NCBI GenBank assembly: GCA_954871525.1
Contig: OX940871.1
Span: 23,038,586 to 23,102,585 of the forward strand
Source: Parietaria judaica
Lineage: Eukaryota; Streptophyta; Magnoliopsida; Rosales; Urticaceae
DNA length: 64,000 nucleotides
Direction of reading: 5' to 3'
The translations under genes and the position numbers were made by a program. Shown here piece after piece: positions 1-15,963 of the stretch. The notes beneath the pieces are model-generated. The model worked only from the letters and a program-made list of their open reading frames with translations, had not been told where the DNA came from and made no database searches. Position 1 is the first letter of the stretch. Each line of letters opens with the position of its first letter.

Positions 1-1
1 G

Positions 2-91
2 CTATTGGAGTGTGGATTTAAGTACCAATATGGCATTGATGAGATGTTTGATGGAGCTGTTCAGTTGTGCAAAGAAAAGGGTTTTCTTTAA
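2..91 (+). CDS. C-terminal end of an NAD(P)-dependent reductase (DFR/ANR/vestitone-reductase-like), partial
   Basis: Only the last 29 codons lie in the window, read from base 2 to the TAA at 89-91. The peptide contains GFKYQYGIDEMFDGAVQ and ends CKEKGFL. This matches the usual C-terminus of plant extended short-chain reductases of the dihydroflavonol reductase, anthocyanidin reductase and vestitone reductase type, in which GFKxKYGLEEMFDxAIxCCKEKG is a familiar ending. These enzymes reduce ketone or related groups on flavonoids and phenylpropanoids in the cytosol with NADPH. The exact substrate cannot be told from the tail, because the Rossmann fold and active site lie upstream of the window. 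A similar but out-of-context stretch, GGFKYKL, recurs near 660-685. Confidence 0.6.
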   Translation, partial: LLECGFKYQYGIDEMFDGAVQLCKEKGFL

Positions 92-1579
92 CTTAGCATC
101 TGGAATATTTGGGAGGAGCCTCAAAGGTAAATTTGCTTATGTATTGTCTAATTTTTCAAAGCTTGTAAATGGTGAGTAAATGATTTATACGGTTAATAGC
201 GGTATAAGTATCTAGTGTCATTGTTTTTATAGTGATATAATTTTTTTTCTCAAGTTTCCAATATTCATTATTTTGCTTCTCACTAGAATTTCGTCTAATT
301 TTTTTTAATTGATTTAAAAAAAAAATTGTAAGTGTCGTTAACAAAATTCTCTCCCTCAAAAGTGAGATGTATCCATGACTTATCAAAACCTTATTAAATT
401 GATTAAAAAGAGGGCGGGATTTCGGAGAGAAATTAGATAATAAACATTGAGAATTTCACCTATAATAATCAGTGAATATTGGGAGATCCAGCCTTGAAAA
501 TAAAAATATTAGATATTTATGCCAGTATTAAATTTAATTTATATAGATGAATTTAAACTTATTCTCCCTACTTCTATTTTGCAGATATCAGGACGGTATT
601 AATATTTGGTGAATTGGTGTCATGGAGAAAGCCTTAAAAGTAAATAATTGTCTTGGATTGGTGGATTCAAGTACAAGTTATGCGTCTGTATGTATGCATT
701 ACAAGATTTTAAGTTTGTAATAATAATATGTATATTCAACATCATCTTTGCTGTTTATACTTGTTTTGAATTGTCTTGCTTGATCGGTCTAGTGATTAGG
801 GCTGAAAATAAAACCCGAAAACCGGGTAAAATTCCGAATCTGGATTTAAAACCCAAATCTGAATCCGAATCCATATCCGGAGTCCGGATCCGTTTAAAAC
901 CGGATTTAGGTACCAGGTATTAAAATCAGAGAAACCGGGTACCCCTGGTATTAAAATCACTGTGATAGCACTATTTAAGAATACTCTTGATAGCTTTTTC
1001 TACAATCCATTTGATGCTATTTGTTTGTCACTTTGGTGATTCATTACAAGGTATTGTAAAAGATGTAGGGGTGAAAGAAAAAGAAAAAAAAAACCGCAAA
1101 ACTAAATTTTAATTAAAACCAAATATATATATCGTGAATTTACCAAACACCAACCGACGGACAGTTTTCAAGTCACATGAAAAACGATACATGTATAAGA
1201 GGTACACGGAATAAAAAAACCGACATACAATGTTACAGTATGAGATATTACACTCAACTACCAGAAGTCCCGGTTTTAAGAACATCATTTCCTTTTAATT
1301 TATTTATATTAGAAAAAACGTGAGAATTTTCAAATAATAATACGAGTAAAATCAGGACGAATATTTTGAACATAAAAATTTTAATTAGGACTAATCAATA
1401 CTACTTAGAATTATTATTATTTTTTACAGTAACGATTTATCGTCGGCAAGATCCTATGAAGAAGAAAAAAAACGCCATTTTCATGCTCTAAATTTTCTAT
1501 GATAAGATGTTAACTATACATAGTAAAGAGACCTCTTGCTGTTTTTCACTTGGTAAGAATGAGAATACCAATCATAGGA
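92..1579. other. AT-rich intergenic region downstream of the reductase and TELO2 3' ends
   Basis: No gene is seen here. It holds the 3' flanks of two convergent genes, long A/T runs, a short echo of the reductase tail (about 650-690) and a patch rich in CCGAAACCCGG-type words (786-960). Confidence 0.6.
786..960. repeat. Degenerate patch rich in CCGAA/AACCCG words, possible hAT-type miniature element
   Basis: The stretch opens with TAGGGCTGAAAATAAAACCCG and repeats CCGAAA, CCGGAT and ACCGGGTA words, ending with ACCCCTGG. Many plant hAT-derived miniature elements begin TAGGGGTG and carry internal CCGAAACCGG words, so this may be a decayed copy. No clean terminal inverted repeat or target duplication could be fixed. 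Confidence 0.3.
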
Positions 1580-4500
1580 TTAAGAGAAAGGAAGTTTTAT
1601 TGTCACCTTTGAAAGACGGGAAGGAAGAGAAATGCTTTCCACGTTCGCCGGACTTTCCAGAGATTCCAAGGCCCGTGAAGCTTGAAGGGCCATCTCGGCA
1701 TGAAGTTGGAGACACGCCATAGCCATCTGCCATAAATATTAAGAAGCTTTGTCATGGTTATTTACGTCAATGAAGCCCGTCACAGTTGACCAAGTCAAAC
1801 AAAACAAATACATTACCGAAAAATTCATAATTTTGTGTCGAGGGCCTTGTTTGAAACTAATAAATCTTGAGATCCGAAGAAACCGATAATAGAAGAAAAA
1901 AAATGAATCAAATTTATAGATGGGAACCACGATTTACTTTCCTAACAAACACTAGAGGGCAATGGTTTTTGTTCACTAGTAACAAAATTTATATTTTCTC
2001 TAAATCCATGCCGATTGTGTAATATGCAGTTAATGCCTCGAGGCGTAAATAAGCCTCTCTGAACATTACAGAATAACTGAAACATATTCCTAAATTTCAT
2101 TATTTAAAATCTTTTTTTCTCCAAATCTAAGTTCCAAACATAGCGTAGCAAAAGTATTATTACCGTATAACACTCTCTATCAGTGTCTGATTCGGCAACA
2201 TGAAGCGCCCATTTGCGAATCCATTCAAGCCCTTTAGAAATCTCGCAGTTTCCTTCGGACAAGGCAGACGCAACGTAAGTTGGATGGAGCGAAGCCAACA
2301 CGCATGAAGCGGAGAAAAGGACAGCTCTTCTCACGTACGCTTCCTTGTGATAGCAAACTTCCCTGCCAAATTCAGCATTGTCTAGTTCAATGACAAACTG
2401 ACATTCTAGTATATAATATACAAGCAAAGGGAAATCCACATTTCAATCTGAATAGGTAGTAGGGGTGAAATTCAGTATTTTTGTTCTGATTTCGGGACTT
2501 TTCCTAACAAGTCGAATATTCGGAGGTTTTGGAAGAACATGACAAAAAAATTTATTGAAAAATGATATTGAATTATTCAAAGTCCAGTATACGAACGATT
2601 TTCAAATTAACTTATTGGATCCTACAATCTTCTTTCAGGGAGAAACGAGTTTGACAAACAGTAATATAAGTGAAATCAAAGTTCCTAAAAATTAAAATCC
2701 TACAAAGTAGTACTCTAAACAACCTAAACCGGTTACTCACTGGTTCAGTGTCAATTTTTTACATAAGGCGCTCAAAACCGCATCACAGGTTTTTTAAGGG
2801 GAACAATTTTCGGTGTTTATGTTTCGTGTTTTTTGCTTTCAGTTCAGACATTCTATATTCTCCTAATAAGCTCATTACCTAGATCTCAGCATATCGAGAA
2901 GCGGGGAAGCCATCGTAGAGGCCTCGGGATGCATGGCCATGCATTTCATACAAACACCAAGCATGTAAATGAGCTTTCCCAGCACAATAAAATCCCTGTT
3001 TAGCAAATCCACACCTTGCCTTTTCTTATCAAAGCCCTCCATGGCGGGAAGCATAAACGCTGCTGCATACAGGGGAAACTTATTGTGCGACCACTCAATT
3101 TGGCTCTCTCGTCCACTTTCCGATCTCACCTTCCATTTTCGGGTTTTCCCCTTCGTTACCTGACCCGGTTTTGATGGAAGTTCTCGCTCGTATCGATTAG
3201 CCCAGTTTAGTAAAGTGCCGGTTTCCGAAACCTCCTTCCAAGGGCTCGCCCCAGGTGGCCCGATCTCACTGGGCAAAAACCATGCTTGAGCCTCTGACAC
3301 CGTTGATATGAGAGGCTTGGTTTGGTGCTTACGTGTCACAATCTTAGCAGAAGCAAGCTCTTGAGCAGCTTTGGTCATGACATCAAGGATCATTATCCGT
3401 TGACTTAAGTCAACGTTGGGGGAGTATAGGAGTTTGTTTAGTGTGTCAAGTGACTCAAATGGAGACATGACGATTGAAGCGATCAACGCTCTGTGCCTCT
3501 TGTCTTCATATGTTTCTTCTTCGCCTTCTACGGCCAAATCGGAACAACGCACCTGGACGAGAGTTCTGACAAGATCACCGGCAACATGCTTAAGTTCGTC
3601 AGGTGATGCTCGGACGAGATTTTCGGCAACGCCAAGAGCCATCTCAACCTGCAAATAGAGCATATGAGAATTCTTCCATTTCATTTAATATTTAAGTTTT
3701 ATTAGACAATTTAGATTATGAATTTCCTTATTTCTGGCATTTCTTATTTATAGGAGTTATTTTGGCTTTTTGAATTATATTAGTAATAGACTTTATGCTA
3801 TTCTCGGAATCTATAAATTAAGTTGTAAATTAAAAAATTAAATTGAATAAGAATCCCTAACTTACTGTAATTTTTTCTCCAGAAGCCATGAAGAAGGGCA
3901 TTTTGTTTTCTTGGGCATTAACAAATTTTCCTTCCTCAAGAAGTCATATTAGGAAGATTGATATCGGTGATCACTCGAAAATAACTTATTAATCACTTAC
4001 CCCGTCGGCGTTATCTGATTTCTGCAGTGCCCGGACCACATCAACCAACTGTGTAAAATTCCTTTTCAAATCCGTGTCATCATCGACCAAGTCATAAGGC
4101 TCTAAAGACGAATCACTTGAGGAATCAGAATTCTCGCTTCCATTGTCATCATCTTTATCAGAGCTTGAATCATAATGTAGAGTAACGGGATCGACAACCT
4201 CGTCCGGATCAATCAACTTAATTTCAGACACTCTCTTATTTTTACTCTTCACATCCCTTTCAAGCAACAAATTTGTCGGTTTCTCGCCACTCTTTTCTAC
4301 AGAATTTGCCGCTGTTATTTCTTTCTCGGGAGAAACAAACCCTAGTTCCCAATCAATGGTCTCTCCTCTACAGCTATCGTCAAGATGTAAAGGATTATTT
4401 GGATCAATAACTTTAGAAAACACTAAAGCAACATTGCTAGCCATTCTCCGGACCAAATGATTGGGGCTCTCAAGCCTACCTGCCAACAGAAAACAAACAA

Positions 4501-7500
4501 ACCGGGGGCTTATCACACGTCTACTCTAAAAACAACATAACCAGAATACGTAATAAGTAAATTGCTAAACTAGCATGGCTTGCTGTTCCCGAGCCAATTG
4601 CTCATGAGCCAATCCTCGGGTTCCTTCTTTGGTAAGTCTTATCATTAGTCTTACCAAAGAAGGCCTCTGTAACACAAGCCTGACAGTGAAATAAAGAAAG
4701 AGAATTACTGCTCACTCCTTGGAGAATCGAGGGCATCACGTCCTTAATCTCATCTAGCTGCCCCCGTGATATCTTCTCCAATGCAAGGCCAATGGCTGCA
4801 GATACATCTGAATTACACTTTTAAGGGACAGCAAAACCATAAAAGCAGACCATGAAACAAGTAATAGAACCATAAAAATATATTATATGAATTGGAATTT
4901 TTCAGAGGTAGAAGCTCATAGAGATCGAAGATATATGTGAATCAAGATAAATTTTCTGATAATTATGACATGATGAGGCAATTATATAAGACTGTAATTC
5001 CATAACATCAGCATAAATCATGACAAACACTAGCTAATTACCATATCTAGGCACAGCTAAGTTCTATCTAATGAAGGAAAATACTTATATATGCTAACAT
5101 AAATAAGAAGCCATTGCTGTAGCAGCCATGAAGAAGGATACAAATTTGCTGCTCGATTAAAGCTGATTGTATGAATTCTTTCTTAGACCATACTGATACC
5201 AAACGCTGCACGGCCTCTAATAAGTTCCGGGTTTTATGATCTTCGTAGATTGAGTTTGAATCAGGTGGGCATTCGAAAAGGACGAAATGAAGGATCCATC
5301 GCAGGCAACAGATTGGAAATACTTTCCAGAGCAGAAACTTGTCAACAAACATCGACCTGACAGAAAGAAAAAAAAGAAAAAGGACAACAGAAACGTTAGT
5401 CGCACTAGAAACGCTGGCATCTTATCCTAATATTTGAGTGCAAAATGAGATTTGTTTCTCTCGTATGACCTCGAAAAAAGATGCTTCATTACTAAAAACT
5501 TTAGTTTGGGATGTTTTGAATAGTCATAATTTGAATATTAAACTGTTTGCTCGGATATATATTTAACCGATTGAACTCTAATTTAGTAATAGTCATTTCT
5601 AAATTTCACATATTTGCCTATAAAATGAGGAAAAAGAAACGGGTTCCTGTATGATAATCAGATGCATGTTGATAAAGGTATTAAGTTTTAAAACGGCAAG
5701 ATGTTGTATATAACACTCTAATAGATTTTGATTTGAAATATAAAATTCAAAATCAGCGACTTTTGCTTGCTTGTATAGAGGAAGAAATAGGAAATATGGC
5801 AAAAGGAAACATGTCTTTCAAACCTCAAAGATTCATGATGTGCAAACGTCTGATGAAATAGCAGCCAAAGAGTCCAATAAGCTTCAACATCACTCACTCG
5901 TTGAGTGGCAAGCTCACGCAAAAGCTGCTCTGCAAATCTCTCAACGGCGTATGAATCTTTGACTGACGACATCATAGTCAACCAAAATTGAGAGGCGGGA
6001 TTTGACTTTGCTACGCCTTGGAATACATTGCCCGTAGAGGGCAAACCACTTTGCACATGCCTTAGAACCCTCGGGACGATTTCACTTATAAGCACATCTG
6101 TGGAAACAGACATTTAGAAAATTAGTTTTCCTTCCTAATTCACAAAGTAACAAGAAAATATTTATCACCAAGCGAATTCCGGAGCAAAATCAAAAAGCAA
6201 AAATGTAACTTTTGGCCTCTTTTAAGAAAGTCTTAAGTTCCCCACACTACATTAACAATTTTTTTCTGTTTTTACCAGAGACTTACCCACAGAACCACGA
6301 CGGCAGACACGAGAGAGAAGTTCACCAATAAATAGAGAGGTACCATGCATCAAATTCTCCACTTCCTCTAGAGAGAGAATCTGAACGGAAATTTCCTTGA
6401 AGAACACACTAGATTTTTGTTAAGGATAAACACTAAATCAACGGCTAAGGATAATATAAACGAGTTGATGAACATTTAGTACGGAAGTAACAAGGATACT
6501 GTGATGAGAGTGAAACCGGAGCGTCCATTTGCACTTTATCGGGTATTGAAGCAACCATTTGTGCCACAGCAGATACAGTCGCTTTTAAATGTTTATCTTT
6601 CCAAGCTTCATGCCAGTAAGGACCGCCAAATTCCCTAGCCATCTTGGCTACTCCACCATTTTCAAGCAAGCAGAGAACGAGCAATCTGGAATAACAATAA
6701 CGGAAGTTACCGATGGAAATGTAAATGAACCATGATGTTTTAGATACACAACAATATACCAGCGAATCGAAAATAACTGAGCGATGTTACTCTGAATTCA
6801 GACAACTGTAATAGAAGCCGGCTTCTGTATGCTAATCTCAACAATTTCTCATTATAGTTATCGTTAAACATTTTCGCAACTAAGAAAATCATTATTAAAG
6901 AAAAATTCAGTTTTCCAAATAGTTACCTTTCTGCATTCAACCGCACGGCATTACCACCGAGACCCTCACTTGCAACCGGCCGTAAGCTCGGGACCAGCAT
7001 TTGAACAACTTCACTCACAAGTCCATCAACAAAGATTACGTCGTAAACATACTTGCGAGCAGAAATGGGGAAACACGGTAGCCAATTCGAAGCAACATCT
7101 GCGACCAAACAACAATCACAGTAAATCAATACCCTCGTTACGAAAACTGTACCGAAACGTTGACATAATGCTTCGTTTCTCGATTCAGTCAATGCTAAAC
7201 TAAGAGGTTTACCGTGCAACAGAACACGGGCCATTGTCGGAAACCCCGCGCCCCGATAGAAGGCTTGCCACCATTCGGCTCTCTCGTCTTCCGACGGTAC
7301 TTTTGCACTAAGAATCTGAGAAAGCACAACACAAAACATACTCAAAACAAACCAAAATTCTCATTTCCATGAAGCTTCAATGGTGTTTCCCAAGACCTCA
7401 CGCACCTGACTCCTGTGTTTCTCATCGACAATACCTGCAGAGACCAAACATTCACATTCAAATCAATGGAGAACAAGAAACTACACAACGAAGTTCGATC

Positions 7501-7687
7501 TCTCTAAATTCTGGGCACTCGCGAGCGAGAGAGTAGTGGTAGTACCAGCGAGGAGAGAGGAATCGAGAGGAAACAGGAGGAGAAGGAGAGAGTGAATCGC
7601 TGAAAGGACATGGTCGACGTGCTTGGCCTTGGCGATACTCGCTATCACTTCGCCAACCTTGTCCATCACTTTCGCTTCCATCTCCAT
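1580..7687 (-). CDS. TELO2: TELO2/Tel2, telomere length regulation protein (TTT complex subunit)
   Basis: TELO2, with TTI1 and TTI2, works with HSP90 and the R2TP complex to fold and stabilise PIKK kinases (TOR, ATM, ATR). I read 13 exons on the minus strand: 7687-7546, 7434-7406, 7315-7213, 7098-6927, 6685-6500, 6408-6287, 6097-5824, 5356-5142, 4807-4709, 4479-4001, 3648-2879, 2362-2164 and 1726-1580. They sum to 2937 bp, or 978 residues, with consistent splice phases throughout. Recognisable stretches include WLPCFPISARKYVYDV, a Ser/Asp-rich acidic linker around residues 550-585, and the conserved Tel2 segment (YEDKRHRALIASIVMSPFES) in exon 11. The last exon encodes MAMACLQLHAEMALQASRAL. 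Exon 2 is only 29 bp. Family identity rests on recalled similarity to plant TELO2 proteins; the exon 5/6 junction was chosen to keep the family-like SSHVFFKE. Confidence 0.88.
4623..4663. repeat. Perfect 14-bp inverted repeat (hairpin) in TELO2 intron 9
   Basis: Arms 4623-4636 (CCTTCTTTGGTAAG) and 4650-4663 (CTTACCAAAGAAGG) are exact reverse complements around a 13-base loop. It lies in the intron between 4708 and 4480. Confidence 0.85.
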
Positions 7688-9185
7688 GGATAGTTGCAGG
7701 TGCAGCTCCCGAGTCAGCTCAGTGAGCCCAGGTCAAAGCGTCGTCGAGTTGAAACTCAGGAACAATAGTATGATTTTGCCGCAAAATTATCATTTATATG
7801 TGCGGCAAATATACCGACACGATACAAAAGTTATGATTCTCTTTTTTTTTTGGCATAAATTTCGAACAATATATATTAAAAAAACATAAGTAAATTCTTC
7901 TCGTTAACTCTCTACCGAAAAATTTCACGTGATGATTGTTGAGGTGAAAAATCACCTCTGTAGTCATAGTAAAAAAACAAAAATTTCGCTTTTAATTTAC
8001 CTCAGTGCTCGGGTCTTTCCGTTAAAACTAAATTACGTTGAAGAAAATGGGTTTGAAACGAGTAAGATACTTAGAGAATTTTTGGGCGAGAATATTGTAT
8101 ATCTTATCAAGGATTTTTCCGATCCCTTTTCCATCTTTTTGCTAACTATTTATAGATTTTGATAATTGAAATCAAACCTCATAAATAATCAATTACAAAT
8201 GCGTTTGATTTTCTCATAATTGTGTTAATTACGATGCTATAATCGTGGGCATGATTGTCGTCGTTAGTCCCGAAGAGCCGCTCCCGTTGCAGTACTTGGT
8301 CCATGTTGTCTTCATTCTCGTCGTCTGCTTCTTGGTCTCGTCGCAAGAATATACTTCGTCGCTTGATTCAGCTCATCTCCACTCTTGATCTCCAATCGAC
8401 GATGAAACTTTATTGATGAGATTTCATCGACGAGATTATGATTGGGGTATTTCCTCGTCGCCTGTCTACATCGCATACATTCCTCTTGCAGTATTTTGAA
8501 ATTTGAACGAAGGTTCTAAATATCAATATCGATATCTTTTCGCACTCTCCAATTTACGGATATATCGCTTGCAGACGGGCATGCCGATGGATAAATCCGA
8601 AGAAAAAGATATATCGCTTGCTGAGAATATCGCATAATTTAGCTGATATATCGCATGCCGATCGAAATATCGACGAATATTTTCGAAAATATTAGTATTT
8701 CAATTATATTTTTATATAGTTTCTAAATTACCAATTTAAATAATATGGCCACATAGTTATCGCCATGAAAACACACTCATAAAACATAATATGACATAAA
8801 AATATAAAAAAAAATCATACCTCGTAACATAATGTCGACATAACATAAAATAAGCCATGTATTATAATAAAGTTATAGAGTACAAACATAATATGAAGCA
8901 CGATTTAAATTTTGGTATCGATGTCATTTTACACTCTCTATTTTACGGATATATCGACGCTTGCCGACGGATAAGTGAGAAAAAATGGATATATCAATTT
9001 TCTACGAATATCGTTTCGCATTTCTCATTTTTTTGGCACGTCGTGGATATATGAAGGACATACCCGGATATTTAAAACCGTATTTTTGAACAGCATTTTG
9101 ATGTCGTTCCATTGTATCGCTGTCGTTTATAGAGGCAGTGAAAGCTTAAAACCCATGAGTGCGACTATCTCTCTCCTCCCCTTCC
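7688..9185. other. Divergent intergenic region between TELO2 and ELP3
   Basis: About 1.5 kb separates the two divergent start codons, so both promoters should lie here. Nothing coding is convincing. Most of 8500-9070 is made of ATATCG/TATCGAT-rich repeat sequence. An out-of-frame ATG at 9154 lies 32 bases before the chosen ELP3 start and could act as an upstream start if it is transcribed. Confidence 0.6.
8527..9035. repeat. Diverged direct repeats rich in ATATCG
   Basis: A segment from about 8527 (CACTCTCCAATTTACGGATA, TATCGCTTGCAGACGG) recurs from about 8917 as CACTCTCTATTTTACGGATA followed by TATCGACGCTTGCCGACGG, an offset of about 390 bases. The intervening DNA repeats GATATATCG words. 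Related ATCGATAA-rich patches occur near 32450-32590 and 62790-62930. Confidence 0.6.
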
Positions 9186-13654
<4,469 letters not shown>

Positions 13655-14444
13655 AAGGGACGCAATTTTGTAACATGAAGGGGAATTATTTCTCATATCT
13701 CTTACAATCGCTGTACAAATTTCTGACTTTGTTTTCTTAACAATAGTTTTGTATGAAATGTCAGGCCATTTTTGGCAGATTTCGAGCATCATATGTAATG
13801 TATGAACACGTTGCAATCTCGGGTTTCGGCGTCCCGCTTGCGAAAGGGTGAGATGAAATCCGTGCGCTTGTTTGAAAAATAAATTCAACTTTTGAGATTT
13901 AATGCGAATAATAATAACGGATTATAGCTGGAACGATCTACGACTCGAAGTTTTGGCCTTGAAAACTTCGAGTATGCTTTATAAAACACAAGCCTGTTTC
14001 GTTTGTGTCCTATTTTCGCCTAAGTCGTGTATGCTTTGATTGAAATTTTTTATTTGTTAATTACCCAAAAACCAGGCCGGGTCCAGTTTTCGCCCTCGTT
14101 GTGGCTAGACCGTTTCATGGCTCAAGGAAACAAATGTTTCTAAAATTAGGATCGGGCTGAAAGAAGGCTAGAAGAAGACCGGTATTCAGTTTCCGTTTCT
14201 CTTGTAGAGCATTGCATCCGGCTCCGGATTTGGCCAGCCCGCCTCAAGGCGGGAATAAAGCTCGCGGGTTTAGGTCGGGCGGGCCAAGCCGGTCCAATGC
14301 ACAAATGTAGTTATTTGGCTTACTCCCACGTGCGAACCCTCGCACATCGAAAATTTGGCAATGCTGGAAAAAAGTGACCTATAAATTAGCCTAATTTCTC
14401 ATAAAAACTTGACAAAAATTGTCAATTCAAATTCAGTGAATAAC
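13655..14444. other. Intergenic region between ELP3 and HemW
   Basis: It contains the ELP3 3' UTR and the HemW promoter. A GC-rich patch at 14215-14300 carries repeated GCGGG and CCCGCC words, including the inverted pair CCCGCC..GGCGGG around 14239-14251. No ORF is convincing. Confidence 0.55.
14380..14387 (+). promoter_or_regulatory. Probable TATA box of the HemW gene
   Basis: TATAAATT lies 65 bases before the ATG at 14445, a spacing compatible with a short 5' UTR. No transcript data support it. Confidence 0.4.
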
Positions 14445-15963
14445 ATGTTGAGATCAAGCTTTACTCCAATTCTCTCGTCATTCCCGGCCAAACTCAGAGC
14501 CAAACTCCCACTTCACAAGGCTGCTATTACAACTCTGTCTCAAAGCCCACCAACTGTTCGACCAAATGCCTCACCGAACGACGCCCTTCTCGAAAAACTC
14601 CAATCGCCTCCGGCCTCGGCCTACGTCCACCTCCCCTTCTGCCGCAAGCGCTGCCACTACTGCGACTTCCCCATCGTCGCCCTCGGCGCTTCGCTGACCC
14701 CGTCGGACCACGACGATCCACGTATGACGGACTATATCCGCCTTTTGTGCAGAGAAATTGCGGCCACCGGTGGTTCCGATAGCGAGACTAGAGGGAGTCT
14801 CGAGACTGTCTTCTTCGGGGGTGGAACCCCGTCTCTGGTTCCGCCGAGCTTGGTCGCCGTCGTCTTGGAGGCGCTCGACTCGAAGTTCGGGCTGAGCTCG
14901 GATGCGGAGGTTTCGATGGAGATGGATCCGGGGACCTTCGACGCTGCGAAGATGAGGGGGTTCTTGGAGCTGGGCGTGAACCGAGTGTCGCTGGGCGTCC
15001 AGGCGTTTCAGGATGAGCTCTTGAAGAGCTGCGGGAGGGCTCACGGCGTCGACGAAGTTTACGAATCGGTCGAGATCGTTAAGGCTTGCGGGGTCAAGAA
15101 TTGGAGCGTAGATCTCATCTCTTCTCTTCCTCGCCAAACTCCCGCAATGTGGGAAGAGAGTTTGAAGCTTGCCGTCGATGCGGGGCCCACTCACGTGTCG
15201 GTGTATGATCTCCAAATCGAGCAGGGCACGAAGTTCGGGTCACTGTAAGTTATTCACTCTCGAAATGATCTTCAAATTTTAAGTTCCGAACCGAACCGAA
15301 CAAAGCTCTAATTTTGATGGTTTTGTTCCGATTAAATCCAGGTATACGCCGGGAGAATTTCCGCTGCCTTCTGATTCGCAGTCGGCTGAATTTTACAAAA
15401 CGGCTTCGAGAATACTCACAGATGCGGGTTACGAGCATTATGAAATCAGCAGCTACGGCAAGAGCGGCTTCGAGTGCAACCATAACCGGATTTACTGGAC
15501 GAACAAGCCTTTCTACGGCTTCGGACTCGGCTCGGCTAGCTATCTTGGCGGGTTGAGATTCTCGAGGCCGAAGAAGATGAGAGGATATGCGGATTTCGTG
15601 CAAAATTTGGAGGATCGTACAGTTAATTGCGAGAGCAATGAGCATATCGATTCGAGGGATATCGCCACAGACGTTATAATGCTCTCGTTGAGGACTTCGA
15701 GCGGGTTAGATTTGAGGGCATTTAGGGGAGAGTTCGGCGACTCTCTTGTCGTATCGCTTTGCAAAGCCTTTAGAGATTATGTAGCAAGCGGTCACGTGGT
15801 TTGCTTAAATGAGAGAGGAGTGGCCTTATCGGCAGAAGAATTCGATAAGCTTTTGCGTAATATGGACGAGAACGAGATTGCTTATCTTCGGCTAAGCGAT
15901 CCGGATGGTTTTCTTCTGTCGAATGAGATCATATCCCATGCTTTTCGGGCCGTGGCACCGTAG
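14445..15963 (+). CDS. HEMW: HemW-type radical SAM protein (coproporphyrinogen III oxidase-like, organellar)
   Basis: Two exons, 14445-15244 and 15342-15963, total 1422 bp (473 residues). The radical-SAM cluster motif is C66-x3-C70-x2-C73 in VHLPFCRKRCHYCDF, followed by the glycine motif FFGGGTPSLVPP and MEMDPGTFD. The second exon carries CNHNRIYW and GFGLGSASYLGG, then a C-terminal HemW-like domain. Bacterial HemW binds haem and passes it to respiratory enzymes; such proteins were long annotated as oxygen-independent coproporphyrinogen oxidases (HemN). The CX3CX2C stretch without the longer HemN N-terminal extension favours HemW, although a HemN-like activity cannot be excluded from sequence. 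The first 60 residues are rich in Ser, Ala, Lys and Arg with few acids, which suggests a chloroplast or mitochondrial targeting peptide. An in-frame TTG upstream (14409) is not a plausible start. Confidence 0.88.

Noticed and set aside
14527..15215. Minus-strand ORFs over HemW exon 1
   Set aside because: Antisense shadows of the radical-SAM coding exon, without domains.
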